A DNA stretch of 64,000 bases from assembly GCA_947599875.1 (NCBI GenBank), contig CANQFV010000004.1, forward strand, positions 47,091 to 111,090, written 5' to 3'. Each line of letters opens with the position of its first letter. The stretch's first letter is position 1. This document shows, in pieces, positions 42,614 to 49,673 of this stretch. A model generated the notes under the pieces. That model searched no databases. It was not told where the DNA came from and saw nothing but the letters and a program-made list of their open reading frames with translations. This DNA is from an uncultured Oscillospiraceae bacterium. Lineage in GTDB: Bacteria > Bacillota > Clostridia > Oscillospirales > Oscillospiraceae. A program made the position numbers and the translations under genes.

Positions 42614-43213
42614 TCACTTATCCAGCTTTAAGATCTTCCGTCCGTTCCTCACCAGGGTCACCACGGCGCCGGAGAGGATCACGTTGACGGGCAGCTCAAT
42701 AAAGAAGTTGGCCCCGATAAACACAACGGCAATGGCCGTGACCGCGCCGCCGGTGACCCCAACCCTGGCCGCCACCTCCACGCAGTACTTGGCGAAGAAG
42801 ACAAGGCAGCCCAGAAAGAAGATGCCCGTGTTCACCAGGGGGCTGACGATGCCCGCGCAAACGGCGGCGGCGTACTGGTTCTTCTTCTCCACGGCCCGGT
42901 AGACAAGCCCCGCGATGTAACCGGCCAGGGTGCCCTTTAAGAGGACGGTGATGACCGTGCCGGGGATGGAGACAGCCAGGAACGCGCCGGTGGCGGGGTC
43001 CAGAAGCACCATCACGCTGAACACAAAACCCAGAAACGCCCCCGCTCCCGCGCCGCAGAGGGCCGCGCCCACGACGATGGGCGTCAGGGACAGGGTGATG
43101 GGGAAGAAGCCCGGCTTGATGAACTGGGTGATCACCTGCAGCACCACGATGATGGCCGTGAGGATGGCAAGGAGCGTCAGCTTCCTCGTCTTGACAGAGT
43201 TTTCGCTATTCAT
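42614..43213 (-). CDS. panT: ECF transporter S component, probably for pantothenate
   Basis: 199-residue membrane protein with about six helices (LLAILTAIIVVLQVITQFI, TPIVVGAALCGAGAGAFLGF, and KGTLAGYIAGLVY). It is the binding subunit of an ECF vitamin importer, dependent on shared EcfA/EcfT encoded elsewhere. The assignment to pantothenate rests on the adjacent coaX, a pairing seen in other Firmicutes; sequence alone does not prove the substrate. An AGGAGG site precedes the ATG and a leader of about 110 bases separates it from its promoter. Confidence 0.75.
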   Translation of the reverse strand: MNSENSVKTRKLTLLAILTAIIVVLQVITQFIKPGFFPITLSLTPIVVGAALCGAGAGAFLGFVFSVMVLLDPATGAFLAVSIPGTVITVLLKGTLAGYIAGLVYRAVEKKNQYAAAVCAGIVSPLVNTGIFFLGCLVFFAKYCVEVAARVGVTGGAVTAIAVVFIGANFFIELPVNVILSGAVVTLVRNGRKILKLDK

Positions 43214-43322
43214 TTTTCATTACCTCCTGCTGTCGCTCCCTTTTCCCCCGGTTCTGTCAGTCCGGAAGGGTCGGGGATGCGGCGCATAATATTGGCCCCG
43301 TGACGCCGGAGCGCCCGGGGCC
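43214..43322 (-). promoter_or_regulatory. panT-like leader with a GC-rich hairpin
   Basis: The leader carries GGCCCCG ... CGGGGCC (about 43286-43318 region) and further GC-rich sequence before AGGAGG. No T-run follows, so a terminator is not evident. A translational control element is possible but unsupported. Confidence 0.3.
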
Positions 43323-43328
43323 TTTATG

Positions 43329-43357
43329 ATTATAGCGTAGTGAACGAAAGAAATCAA
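43329..43357 (-). promoter_or_regulatory. promoter of the panT-like/coaX operon
   Basis: TTGATT at 43352-43357, 17-base spacer, TATAAT at 43329-43334. The -35 box overlaps the stop codon of the Nif3-like gene. Confidence 0.75.
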
Positions 43358-44124
43358 GTGTCTTGGAAAAATCTCTCCGGCTGGGTGTGCGTCCGGGAGA
43401 TGCGAACCTCCAGCTCCGGGAAGCGCTCCTCCAAAAGTCCCGCCAGCACGGGGACGACCACGTTCTCCGTGGAGAAGTGCCCGGCGTCGATGAGGTTGAT
43501 GCCCATCTGGGCGGCGTCAAGGAACTGGTGGTGCTTCACATCGGCGGTGACGTAGGTGTCCGCCCCGGCGGCGAGGGCGTCCGGCATATCGCCGCCCCCG
43601 GAGCCGCCCAGCACGGCCACGCGGCACACCGGCCTTCCGGCGTCCACATACCGGAGTCCCCCGGCGTTCAAAGCGCCCTTCACATGGGCCATAAAGTCAA
43701 AAAGGCTCTGCCGGGGCACATAGCCCACCCTGCCGCAGGCCTCCGGCCCGAAGGTCTCCGTGTCCTCCAGCCCCAAAGTCTCGCACAGGGCGTCGTTCAC
43801 CCCGCCGGGGGCCACGTCCAGGTTCGTGTGCATACAGATGGCGCTCATGCCGCTTCTGGCCAGGGCCAGGATTCGGGCGCCTGTGGGGTCGGAGTCCGTC
43901 ACGTCCCGGCGTTCAAAAAACAGCGGGTGGTGGGAGACGATCAGCTCCGCCCCCATACTCCGGGCCTCCCCGATCACGTCCATCGTGATGTCCAGGGCCA
44001 CCAAAACCCGCTCCACCCGGTCCTCCCAGGAGCCAACCAGCAGGCCCACATTGTCGTCGCCCAGCTTCCCCTCCACCGGGGCAAGCTCGTTGAGCGCCTG
44101 AAAAATCTCATGGATCTCTACCAT
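43354..44124 (-). CDS. Nif3-like dinuclear metal centre protein
   Basis: 256 residues of the Nif3/YqfO/YbgI family (GTP cyclohydrolase-like, function unsettled). Metal-site motifs: SHHPLFF, MHTNLDVAPGGVND, GSGGGDMPDALAAGADTYVTADVKHH and DAGHFSTE. It lacks the roughly 110-residue insert found in Bacillus YqfO. The ATG at 44124 follows GAAGGAGG and overlaps the trmK stop by seven bases; trmK-nif3 is a conserved gene pair in Firmicutes. Confidence 0.92.
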   Translation of the reverse strand: MVEIHEIFQALNELAPVEGKLGDDNVGLLVGSWEDRVERVLVALDITMDVIGEARSMGAELIVSHHPLFFERRDVTDSDPTGARILALARSGMSAICMHTNLDVAPGGVNDALCETLGLEDTETFGPEACGRVGYVPRQSLFDFMAHVKGALNAGGLRYVDAGRPVCRVAVLGGSGGGDMPDALAAGADTYVTADVKHHQFLDAAQMGINLIDAGHFSTENVVVPVLAGLLEERFPELEVRISRTHTQPERFFQDT

Positions 44125-44786
44125 TTCATAACCTCCTTCAGTCCGGCCTCCACAAGGGCAAGCTCCCGTGTCAGCCGGTTTTGCTCCTCCTGTCCGGCGG
44201 CTGAGCCGGACGCCATCCCGGCCAGGGCCTTTTCCAGCCGCCGCTTTCCCCGGGCAAGCCACTGCCCAAGCTCCGGATCCCGCCCCTGAAAAAGCGCCTC
44301 CAGCAGGGAAAAGCCCCCCGCGCCGGGCACGGCCCGGAACGCCGGGTAGAGCCGCTCCCCCTCCCGGGCAAGTACGGCGCCGCGGCAGACAAATCCCAGC
44401 CTGTCTAAGCAGCGGCAGATCTCCTCAAGCTTGCTCTGGGGCTGGAGAACAAGGCTGGCGCCGCCGATCCAGGGGCAGGCGGAGACGATGCCGCTCATGG
44501 TCTCCCCGCCCATACCGGCGATGACCACCGTGGCGAATGTCCCTGGCACGTCCCGCAGCCCGTCGGAGAGGTAGAAGTCGATCTCCCCCTCCACCCCGGC
44601 TTCCGCCGCCGTTCTCCTGGCGGAACTCAGCGGCCCCTGCCGGATATCCGAGGCGGCCACCCGGGAAAAAAGCCCCTCCCGGACAAAATACACCGGCAGA
44701 AGGCCGTGATCTGTGCCCACATCAATAACGCTCTCCCCCGCCCCGGCAAGCTTCGCCACGGCGGCGAGCCTGGGTGATAGCTTCAT
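44118..44786 (-). CDS. trmK: tRNA (adenine-22-N1)-methyltransferase
   Basis: 222 residues, a Rossmann-fold SAM-dependent methyltransferase that modifies A22 of tRNA. Visible: MKLSPRLAAVAKL, IDVGTDHGLLPVYFV (SAM site), ASDIRQGPLSSARR, VIAGMGGETM and LVLQPQSKLEEICRCL, plus a C-terminal helical extension. The ATG at 44786 follows GGGAGG. Co-occurrence with a Nif3-like gene downstream supports the call. Confidence 0.93.
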   Translation of the reverse strand: MKLSPRLAAVAKLAGAGESVIDVGTDHGLLPVYFVREGLFSRVAASDIRQGPLSSARRTAAEAGVEGEIDFYLSDGLRDVPGTFATVVIAGMGGETMSGIVSACPWIGGASLVLQPQSKLEEICRCLDRLGFVCRGAVLAREGERLYPAFRAVPGAGGFSLLEALFQGRDPELGQWLARGKRRLEKALAGMASGSAAGQEEQNRLTRELALVEAGLKEVMKW

Positions 44787-44825
44787 TCTGCCGCCTCCCA
44801 TAAGTCTCTCTCGAAAAGAGAAATA

Positions 44826-44861
44826 AAAATCCCGGCGGAAAGTACGTCGGGATTTTTATCA
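44826..44861. terminator. bidirectional terminator resembling module 4
   Basis: ATAAAAATCCCG ... CGGGATTTTTAT with the interior GGCGGAAAGTACGTC. The interior is very close to module 4 of the repeat element (GGCGGCATGTACGTC), suggesting a shared origin. It separates trmK from the DUF1858 gene. Confidence 0.75.
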
Positions 44862-44872
44862 CTCAGATGATC

Positions 44873-45076
44873 TCACGCCTCGCTGGCCAGGAAGTCGTTC
44901 AGCTCCTCCAGGAAGTCGTCGGGATCCACCCCGTGGGCGTTGCACGCCTGCTCGATGGTCTCGCCGGTGGCAAAGGCACAGCCCAGGCAGTGCATCCCGA
45001 TGTTCATAAACAGCGGCTGCGCCTGGGGGGCCTTCATCATCACCTCGGCGACGATGGTATCTTTTGTAAATGCCAT
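44873..45076 (-). CDS. DUF1858 protein (hybrid-cluster-protein-associated redox disulfide domain)
   Basis: 67 residues. The motif MHCLGCAFATGETIEQACNAHGVD carries the paired cysteines typical of this small family, thought to act in redox or metal handling; function not established. AAGGAGG precedes the ATG at 45076. Confidence 0.85.
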   Translation of the reverse strand: MAFTKDTIVAEVMMKAPQAQPLFMNIGMHCLGCAFATGETIEQACNAHGVDPDDFLEELNDFLASEA

Positions 45077-45168
45077 GAAAAGCACCTCCTTAACAAAATT
45101 CGATTTTATTATAACCGGGTGCGCGGATTTTTTCAATAGGGAATTTCATTCGGTGGGTAGGCTTTGCC

Positions 45169-46464
45169 TCACTGCGTCCGCCAGTACCGGACGGAGAAGG
45201 GCTCCAGCTGGCTTCCGCCGCCGAAATCGTGGGCTTCCCCGGTGATGAGATCCACGCCTCTCCCCGCGCCGGCGTCAAAATGCGCCCACTGGGTCTCCGG
45301 CGAGGCGTTGACGGCCACGATCACCCGCTCCCCGTCCGTCTCCCGCAGGAACACCAGGTACTTGTTCTGGATCTGCAGGTTCCGGTATGTACCGTACAGC
45401 AGGGCGGGGCTGGAGCGCCTGGCCCGGGCCAGGCGGCCGATAAGCTCCGTGAGCGCGTCGCTCCGGGGAGTTGGGATGTCCGGTCTCAGGGCCGCGTCCC
45501 CGTCGGACTTGCGCCCCTGGATCCCCCACTCGCTCCCGTAGTAGACGCAGGGCACCCCCGGCATCCCGAAGAGAAGCCCCCAGGCCACGGGCAGCTGGCG
45601 GCTGTCCCGGAGCTTGCTGGCGATCCGCTCCACGTCGTGGTTGTCCAGGAAATTCAGAAGATGCTTCCCCTTGTACAGCGTCCACGGCTCCGGCCCGAAC
45701 TGCCGGGCCAGACTGTGGCCGATCTCAAAGAGGTTCATGTCGTTGAGGCTTGACCAAAGGCCCTTGTAGCACTCGTAATTGGTGACGGAGTGGCACATCC
45801 CGTCCCCCATCCAGCGGTTGTAGTCCCCGTGGAGGGTCTCCCCCATCAGGACGAAATCCGGCTTCAGCCCGTTTGTAAAGGCGCGCAGGCGGTTCAGATA
45901 CGCCGGGGGCAGGCAGTAGGCCACGTCCAGGCGGAGTCCGTCGATGCCGAAGCGCTCCACCCAGGAGCGGATGGCGGAGAACTGATGCTCCACGACGGCG
46001 TCGTTCCAAAGGTTAAGCTCCACAAGCTCGTCGTGGCCCTCCCAGCTTTTGTACCAAAAACCGTCGTTGCAGCCGGTGTTGCCGTCAAAGCTGATCTGGA
46101 ACCAATCCTTGTAGGGGCTGTCCCAGCGCCGCTCCCGCACGTCCTGGAAGGCCCAGAAGCCCCGGCCCACATGGTTGAGGACCGCATCCAGCATCACCCG
46201 GATCCCCGCCCCGTGCAGGGCGCCGCAGACCCGGGCGAAGTCCTCCTCCGTCCCCAGGCGCGGGTCAATGCGAAAATAGTCCCTGGTGTCGTATCCGTGC
46301 CAGTCGCTGGCGAACACCGGATTGAAAAGCACCGTGTCGCACCCCAGCGACCGGATGTGGGGGATCCAATCCAGGACGCGCAGGATCCGCGGCCCCTCCC
46401 CCTCCATCGCTCCGCACATCCCAAGGGGGTAGATCTGGTATACCGAAGCCTCGTCAAACCACAT
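45169..46464 (-). CDS. GH13 alpha-amylase-family enzyme, cytosolic
   Basis: 431 residues, no signal peptide. GH13 regions are visible: DAVLNHVG (region I), IDGLRLDVAY (nucleophile Asp), VLMGETLHGD (acid/base Glu) and LLNFLDNHDVERI (third Asp), within a TIM barrel with a C-terminal beta domain. It probably breaks down maltodextrins or glycogen-derived oligomers; the exact specificity cannot be read. The ATG at 46464 follows GAAGGAGAAGG; the frame extends upstream over the promoter region, so the earlier ATG is unlikely. Confidence 0.9.
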   Translation of the reverse strand: MWFDEASVYQIYPLGMCGAMEGEGPRILRVLDWIPHIRSLGCDTVLFNPVFASDWHGYDTRDYFRIDPRLGTEEDFARVCGALHGAGIRVMLDAVLNHVGRGFWAFQDVRERRWDSPYKDWFQISFDGNTGCNDGFWYKSWEGHDELVELNLWNDAVVEHQFSAIRSWVERFGIDGLRLDVAYCLPPAYLNRLRAFTNGLKPDFVLMGETLHGDYNRWMGDGMCHSVTNYECYKGLWSSLNDMNLFEIGHSLARQFGPEPWTLYKGKHLLNFLDNHDVERIASKLRDSRQLPVAWGLLFGMPGVPCVYYGSEWGIQGRKSDGDAALRPDIPTPRSDALTELIGRLARARRSSPALLYGTYRNLQIQNKYLVFLRETDGERVIVAVNASPETQWAHFDAGAGRGVDLITGEAHDFGGGSQLEPFSVRYWRTQ

Positions 46465-46566
46465 ATCCTTCTCCTTCTTCTCCTCCTCCGGAGGACGGTC
46501 TTCTTTGCGCCATAGGGAAGCCCCTTCATGGGCGTGCGGGGTAACACCGCGTCTATGGCGGACACT

Positions 46567-46595
46567 ATTATACACAATACGGGGGAAAATGTCAA
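46567..46595 (-). promoter_or_regulatory. consensus sigma-A promoter of the GH13 gene
   Basis: TTGACA at 46590-46595, 17-base spacer, TATAAT at 46567-46572 on the minus strand: an exact consensus match. The leader is about 95 bases long. Confidence 0.92.
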
Positions 46596-46599
46596 AAGC

Positions 46600-47020
46600 T
46601 CATTTTTTTAGTGGCCCCCCGGAGGGGGGCTTTCCCGTAGGGAAGTTGTCCGCCTGAAAGGCGGGGGGAGAGGCGCTTCCCGTGGGGAAAGAGGTGTCCG
46701 CCCGAAGGGCGGACGGGGGCATTTTACTTTCTCCTCTTTTGTGTTGACAAAAGAGGAGAAAGTAACAAAGAGGAGAAAAACAACCAGGGGAGGGATTTCG
46801 ATTTTCCCTCCCCTGGACCCCACCTTTTAAAAACGACCAGTTAGGGGGTCTGCGGACCCCCTACTGGAGAAACCCCCGGGGTGCTGCCCGGGAGTTTTCT
46901 GGACGAATGGGTTATTGCAGCCACGGGGCTGTGTGGCGCGCCCTTGGGACTGAGCGGGGGGATGTCAGGGGCGGCTTTTCGGAGACGACACCCCTCTCCG
47001 TTTTTTGGGGAGGTGGGACA
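46600..47020. repeat. intergenic block of hairpins, no gene
   Basis: Contains several unrelated palindromes: GTCCGCCC-GAA-GGGCGGAC near 46697-46715; a perfect 19-bp inverted repeat, 46724-46742 with 46747-46765 around GTTG; a CCAG-TTAGGGGGTC / GACCCCCTA-CTGG stem at 46837-46867 capped by TGCG; and CCCGGG-type pairs near 46880. Nothing looks coding. Confidence 0.65.
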
Positions 47021-47022
47021 GC

Positions 47023-47080
47023 GGGGACGGTTCTTTTGTACCACCAGTGCGCACACTGGTGGTACAAAAGAACCGTCCCC
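47023..47080. repeat. GGGACGGTT palindromic repeat, copy 3 (perfect 27-bp palindrome)
   Basis: Arms at 47023-47049 and 47054-47080 pair without a mismatch over 27 bases around the loop CGCA. It starts GGGGACGGTTCTTTTGTACC and is the most intact copy in the window, flanked by GTGGGACAGC and GTGTCACACC. Confidence 0.9.
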
Positions 47081-47165
47081 GTGTCACACCGGCTTCCCGG
47101 GGATCAACCCTTCCCGTCCCACCGGCCCCCGGTGATGCTTAACGTCCCTCCCCTTGAACGCAAAG

Positions 47166-47201
47166 CTCCCCTCCCGGGGGCTGACGCTCCTGGGAGGGGA
47201 G
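47166..47201 (-). terminator. GC-rich hairpin after the fusA2 stop
   Basis: CTCCCCTCCC (47166-47175) pairs with 47192-47201 across a 16-base loop, about 20 bases beyond the stop. The following minus-strand bases are GCTTTGCG, so it is a weak terminator or a stabilising hairpin. Confidence 0.5.
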
Positions 47202-47222
47202 TCCTTATTCTTATTCTGCTTC

Positions 47223-49250
47223 TTACTCTGCGTCGCCGGCGGCCTTGGCCTCCTCGATGACCTTCTGCTGGACATTCAGCGGGGCCTCATCGTAGCGGAC
47301 AAACTCAAAGGTGAAGGATCCGCGGCCCTGGGTCATGCTGCGCAGGTCAATGGCGTAGGTACCCATCTCGGCCATAGGAACCTCGGCCTCCACCACCTGC
47401 ATCCCGTTCTCCACGCTCATGCCCATAGGACTGCCGCGGCGCTTGCTCAAGTCGGACATGATGTCGCCCATGTTGCTGTCGGGGATAGTCACCTTCAGAA
47501 GTCCGATAGGCTCTAAAAGGACAGGGGAGGCGTTGACCAGCTCCTTAAAGGCCAGGTTGGCGGCCGTCTTAAAGGCCATTTCGGAGGAGTCAACCGGGTG
47601 ATAGGATCCGTCGTACAGCGTGGCCTTCAGGTACACCATCGGGTATCCGGCCAGAACGCCCCTGCCCACGGAGTCCCGCAGGCCCTTTTCCACGGCGGGG
47701 AAGAAGTTCTTGGGCACCGAACCGCCGAAGACCTCCTCCGCGAAGATCAGCTCCTCGCTCTCGTCCTGAGGCTCGAAGCGGATCCACACATCACCGAACT
47801 GGCCGTGACCGCCGGACTGCTTCTTGTGGCGGCCGTGGGCCTCGATCTTTTTGCGGATCTTCTCCCGGTAGGGGACCTTGGCAGGCTCCAGCTCCACCTC
47901 CACGCCAAACTTGTTCTTCAGCTTGGAGCAGAGGACGTCCAGCTGCATATCGCCGGCGCCGGAGATCACCATCTGGCGGGTCTCGGCGTTGTTCTGGACT
48001 GTGAAGGTGACATCCTCCTCGCGCAGGCGGGAGAGGCCCTGGGCCACCTTGTCGTCCTGCCCCTTTACCTTGGGCCGGATGGCCATTGAGTAGCAGGGCT
48101 TGGGGAAGTCGATGCCGGGGACGGCCTCAACAGACCTGGGGTCGCAGAGGGTGTCGCCGGTCTTTGTGTCAGAGAGCTTGGACACGGCGCCGATGTCGCC
48201 GGGGCACAGCTCGGGAACCTCAACATTCTGCTTGCCGCGCATGGTGTAGATATGGCCCAGCTTCTCCTGGGACCCGGAGCGGGCGTTGGTGAGGGTCATA
48301 TCGGCGGAGACCTTGCCGGAGACGACCTTGAAAAGGCTGAACTTTCCGAACTGGTCGGAGATGGTCTTGTAGATCAGAAGCTTCGTGGGGGCGCTGCCGT
48401 CCACGGGCTTTCCGCCCTCGTGGGGAGCGGGGAACAGGTTGATCACGCTGTCCATAAAGACCTCGGTGCCAAGGCCGGTGGCGGCGCTGCCGAAGAACAC
48501 GGGGCAGATCTCCGCGCCCGCGATGCCGGCGCCCAGAGCGGTGTAAAGCTCGTTCTCGGGGAGGTCGCCCTCCTCGAAATACTTCTCCATCAACTCCTCG
48601 CTTGTTCCGGCGGCGTTCTCCACAAGCTCCGCGTAATGCTCCTCCACCTTGCCGGCCAGATCCGAGGGCATGTCGGTCTCCTGCCGCTTGCCGTTCACAA
48701 ATTTATACGCCTTTTTCTTCAGGACATCCACGATGCCCACGACCTTCTCGCCGTCCATGATGGGCTCCACAAGGGCGCAGACGGAGGATCCGAAGGCGGA
48801 ACGCAGGGTGTCAAAGGCCTTCTCAAAGTTGGCATGCTCCTCGTCCACCTTGGAGATATAGATGGCGCGGGGGAGGCTCCGCTCGTTAACGTACTTCCAC
48901 GCCTTCTCGGCGCCCACGTTCATCTGATCCTTGGCGGAGACGCAGATGACGGCGGTGTCCGCCACGCGCAGCGCCTCAAACACCTCGCCCACAAAGTCAA
49001 AGTAGCCCGGGGTGTCGATGATGTTGATCTTCTTCCCCTTGAATTCCGCAAACATGGTGGTGGCGGAAATACTGGTCTGGCGCTTTTGCTCCTCCGCGTC
49101 GTAGTCGGAGACGGTGTTCCCCGCGCCCACGGTCCCCTGGCGGGTGACAGCGCCGGAGATAAAGAGCATACTCTCAGCCAGAGTCGTCTTGCCGCTCCCG
49201 CCGTGTCCAAGGAGCGCGATATTACGGATGTTTTCAGCAGTGTAGCCCAT
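47223..49250 (-). CDS. elongation factor G paralogue (EF-G2 type)
   Basis: 675 residues, GTPase with all EF-G domains: G1 GHGGSGKTT near 15-23, DTPGYFDFVGE (G3), domain III and IV (GGHGQFGDVWIRF, GRGVLAGYPMVYL) and domain V (PMGMSVENGMQVVEAEVP). The G4 motif is SKVD (YISKVDEEHANF), not NKxD. Paralogues of this type are common in clostridia and may act in ribosome recycling or under stress rather than in bulk translocation. The ATG at 49250 fits homologues; an ATG three codons upstream, closer to GAGAGG, is possible. It lies in the same window as the TetM-like fusion. Confidence 0.9.
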   Translation of the reverse strand: MGYTAENIRNIALLGHGGSGKTTLAESMLFISGAVTRQGTVGAGNTVSDYDAEEQKRQTSISATTMFAEFKGKKINIIDTPGYFDFVGEVFEALRVADTAVICVSAKDQMNVGAEKAWKYVNERSLPRAIYISKVDEEHANFEKAFDTLRSAFGSSVCALVEPIMDGEKVVGIVDVLKKKAYKFVNGKRQETDMPSDLAGKVEEHYAELVENAAGTSEELMEKYFEEGDLPENELYTALGAGIAGAEICPVFFGSAATGLGTEVFMDSVINLFPAPHEGGKPVDGSAPTKLLIYKTISDQFGKFSLFKVVSGKVSADMTLTNARSGSQEKLGHIYTMRGKQNVEVPELCPGDIGAVSKLSDTKTGDTLCDPRSVEAVPGIDFPKPCYSMAIRPKVKGQDDKVAQGLSRLREEDVTFTVQNNAETRQMVISGAGDMQLDVLCSKLKNKFGVEVELEPAKVPYREKIRKKIEAHGRHKKQSGGHGQFGDVWIRFEPQDESEELIFAEEVFGGSVPKNFFPAVEKGLRDSVGRGVLAGYPMVYLKATLYDGSYHPVDSSEMAFKTAANLAFKELVNASPVLLEPIGLLKVTIPDSNMGDIMSDLSKRRGSPMGMSVENGMQVVEAEVPMAEMGTYAIDLRSMTQGRGSFTFEFVRYDEAPLNVQQKVIEEAKAAGDAE

Positions 49251-49314
49251 ACAATTCATGATCCTCTCGTAATTATAAGTTAAACGGTTGGGAAATACCC
49301 CGTACTAAATGGTC

Positions 49315-49343
49315 ATTATACAATATTTCGCCTAAAAAAACAA
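49315..49343 (-). promoter_or_regulatory. promoter of the EF-G2 gene
   Basis: TTGTTT at 49338-49343, 17-base spacer, TATAAT at 49315-49320 on the minus strand. Confidence 0.7.
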
Positions 49344-49557
49344 CAATTATTTGAAAAGTTTTGTGGATTTTTCATTGGGCCAGTCCATCCGTCCCCCGCC
49401 CCCTCCTCCTGTGGCGCCTCCAAGGCCCCAACCCCCGCCCCTCCGGGCCGTGGAGAGCAGGAAAAACGCGTTAACTGAGGTCGCAAACCCCGGCGTCACA
49501 TCCCCGAAAATCCGGTGTTACGCAAAAAGCGGAAGGCTTCTAATCCGCATCCCCTGT
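49344..49557. other. intergenic, no feature recognised
   Basis: About 210 bases of C-rich sequence (CCCCGCCCCCTCCTCC) and then AT-richer sequence leading into repeat copy G. I see no gene or clear hairpin. Confidence 0.4.
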
Positions 49558-49670
49558 TTCAAATATTTTTTGCAAGGACATGTACCTTGCAAAGAATCCG
49601 CACGCGTCTTATTTGGCAGAAAAAGGCCGTGAGGGCTCTCTTGCGAGAACCCTCACGGCCTTTTTCGCCA
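49558..49670 (-). repeat. modular hairpin element, deleted copy G (modules 4 and 1)
   Basis: Module 4 is at 49564-49596 (ATTTTTTGCAAGG, loop ACATGTA). Modules 3 and 2 are missing; CCGCACGCGTC remains at the join. Module 1 is at 49615-49669 with lower stem AAAAAGGCCGTGAGGG and apex close to CTC-TTGC-GAG. It ends four bases from the stop codon of the next gene and should terminate it. Confidence 0.8.
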
Positions 49671-49673
49671 GCC

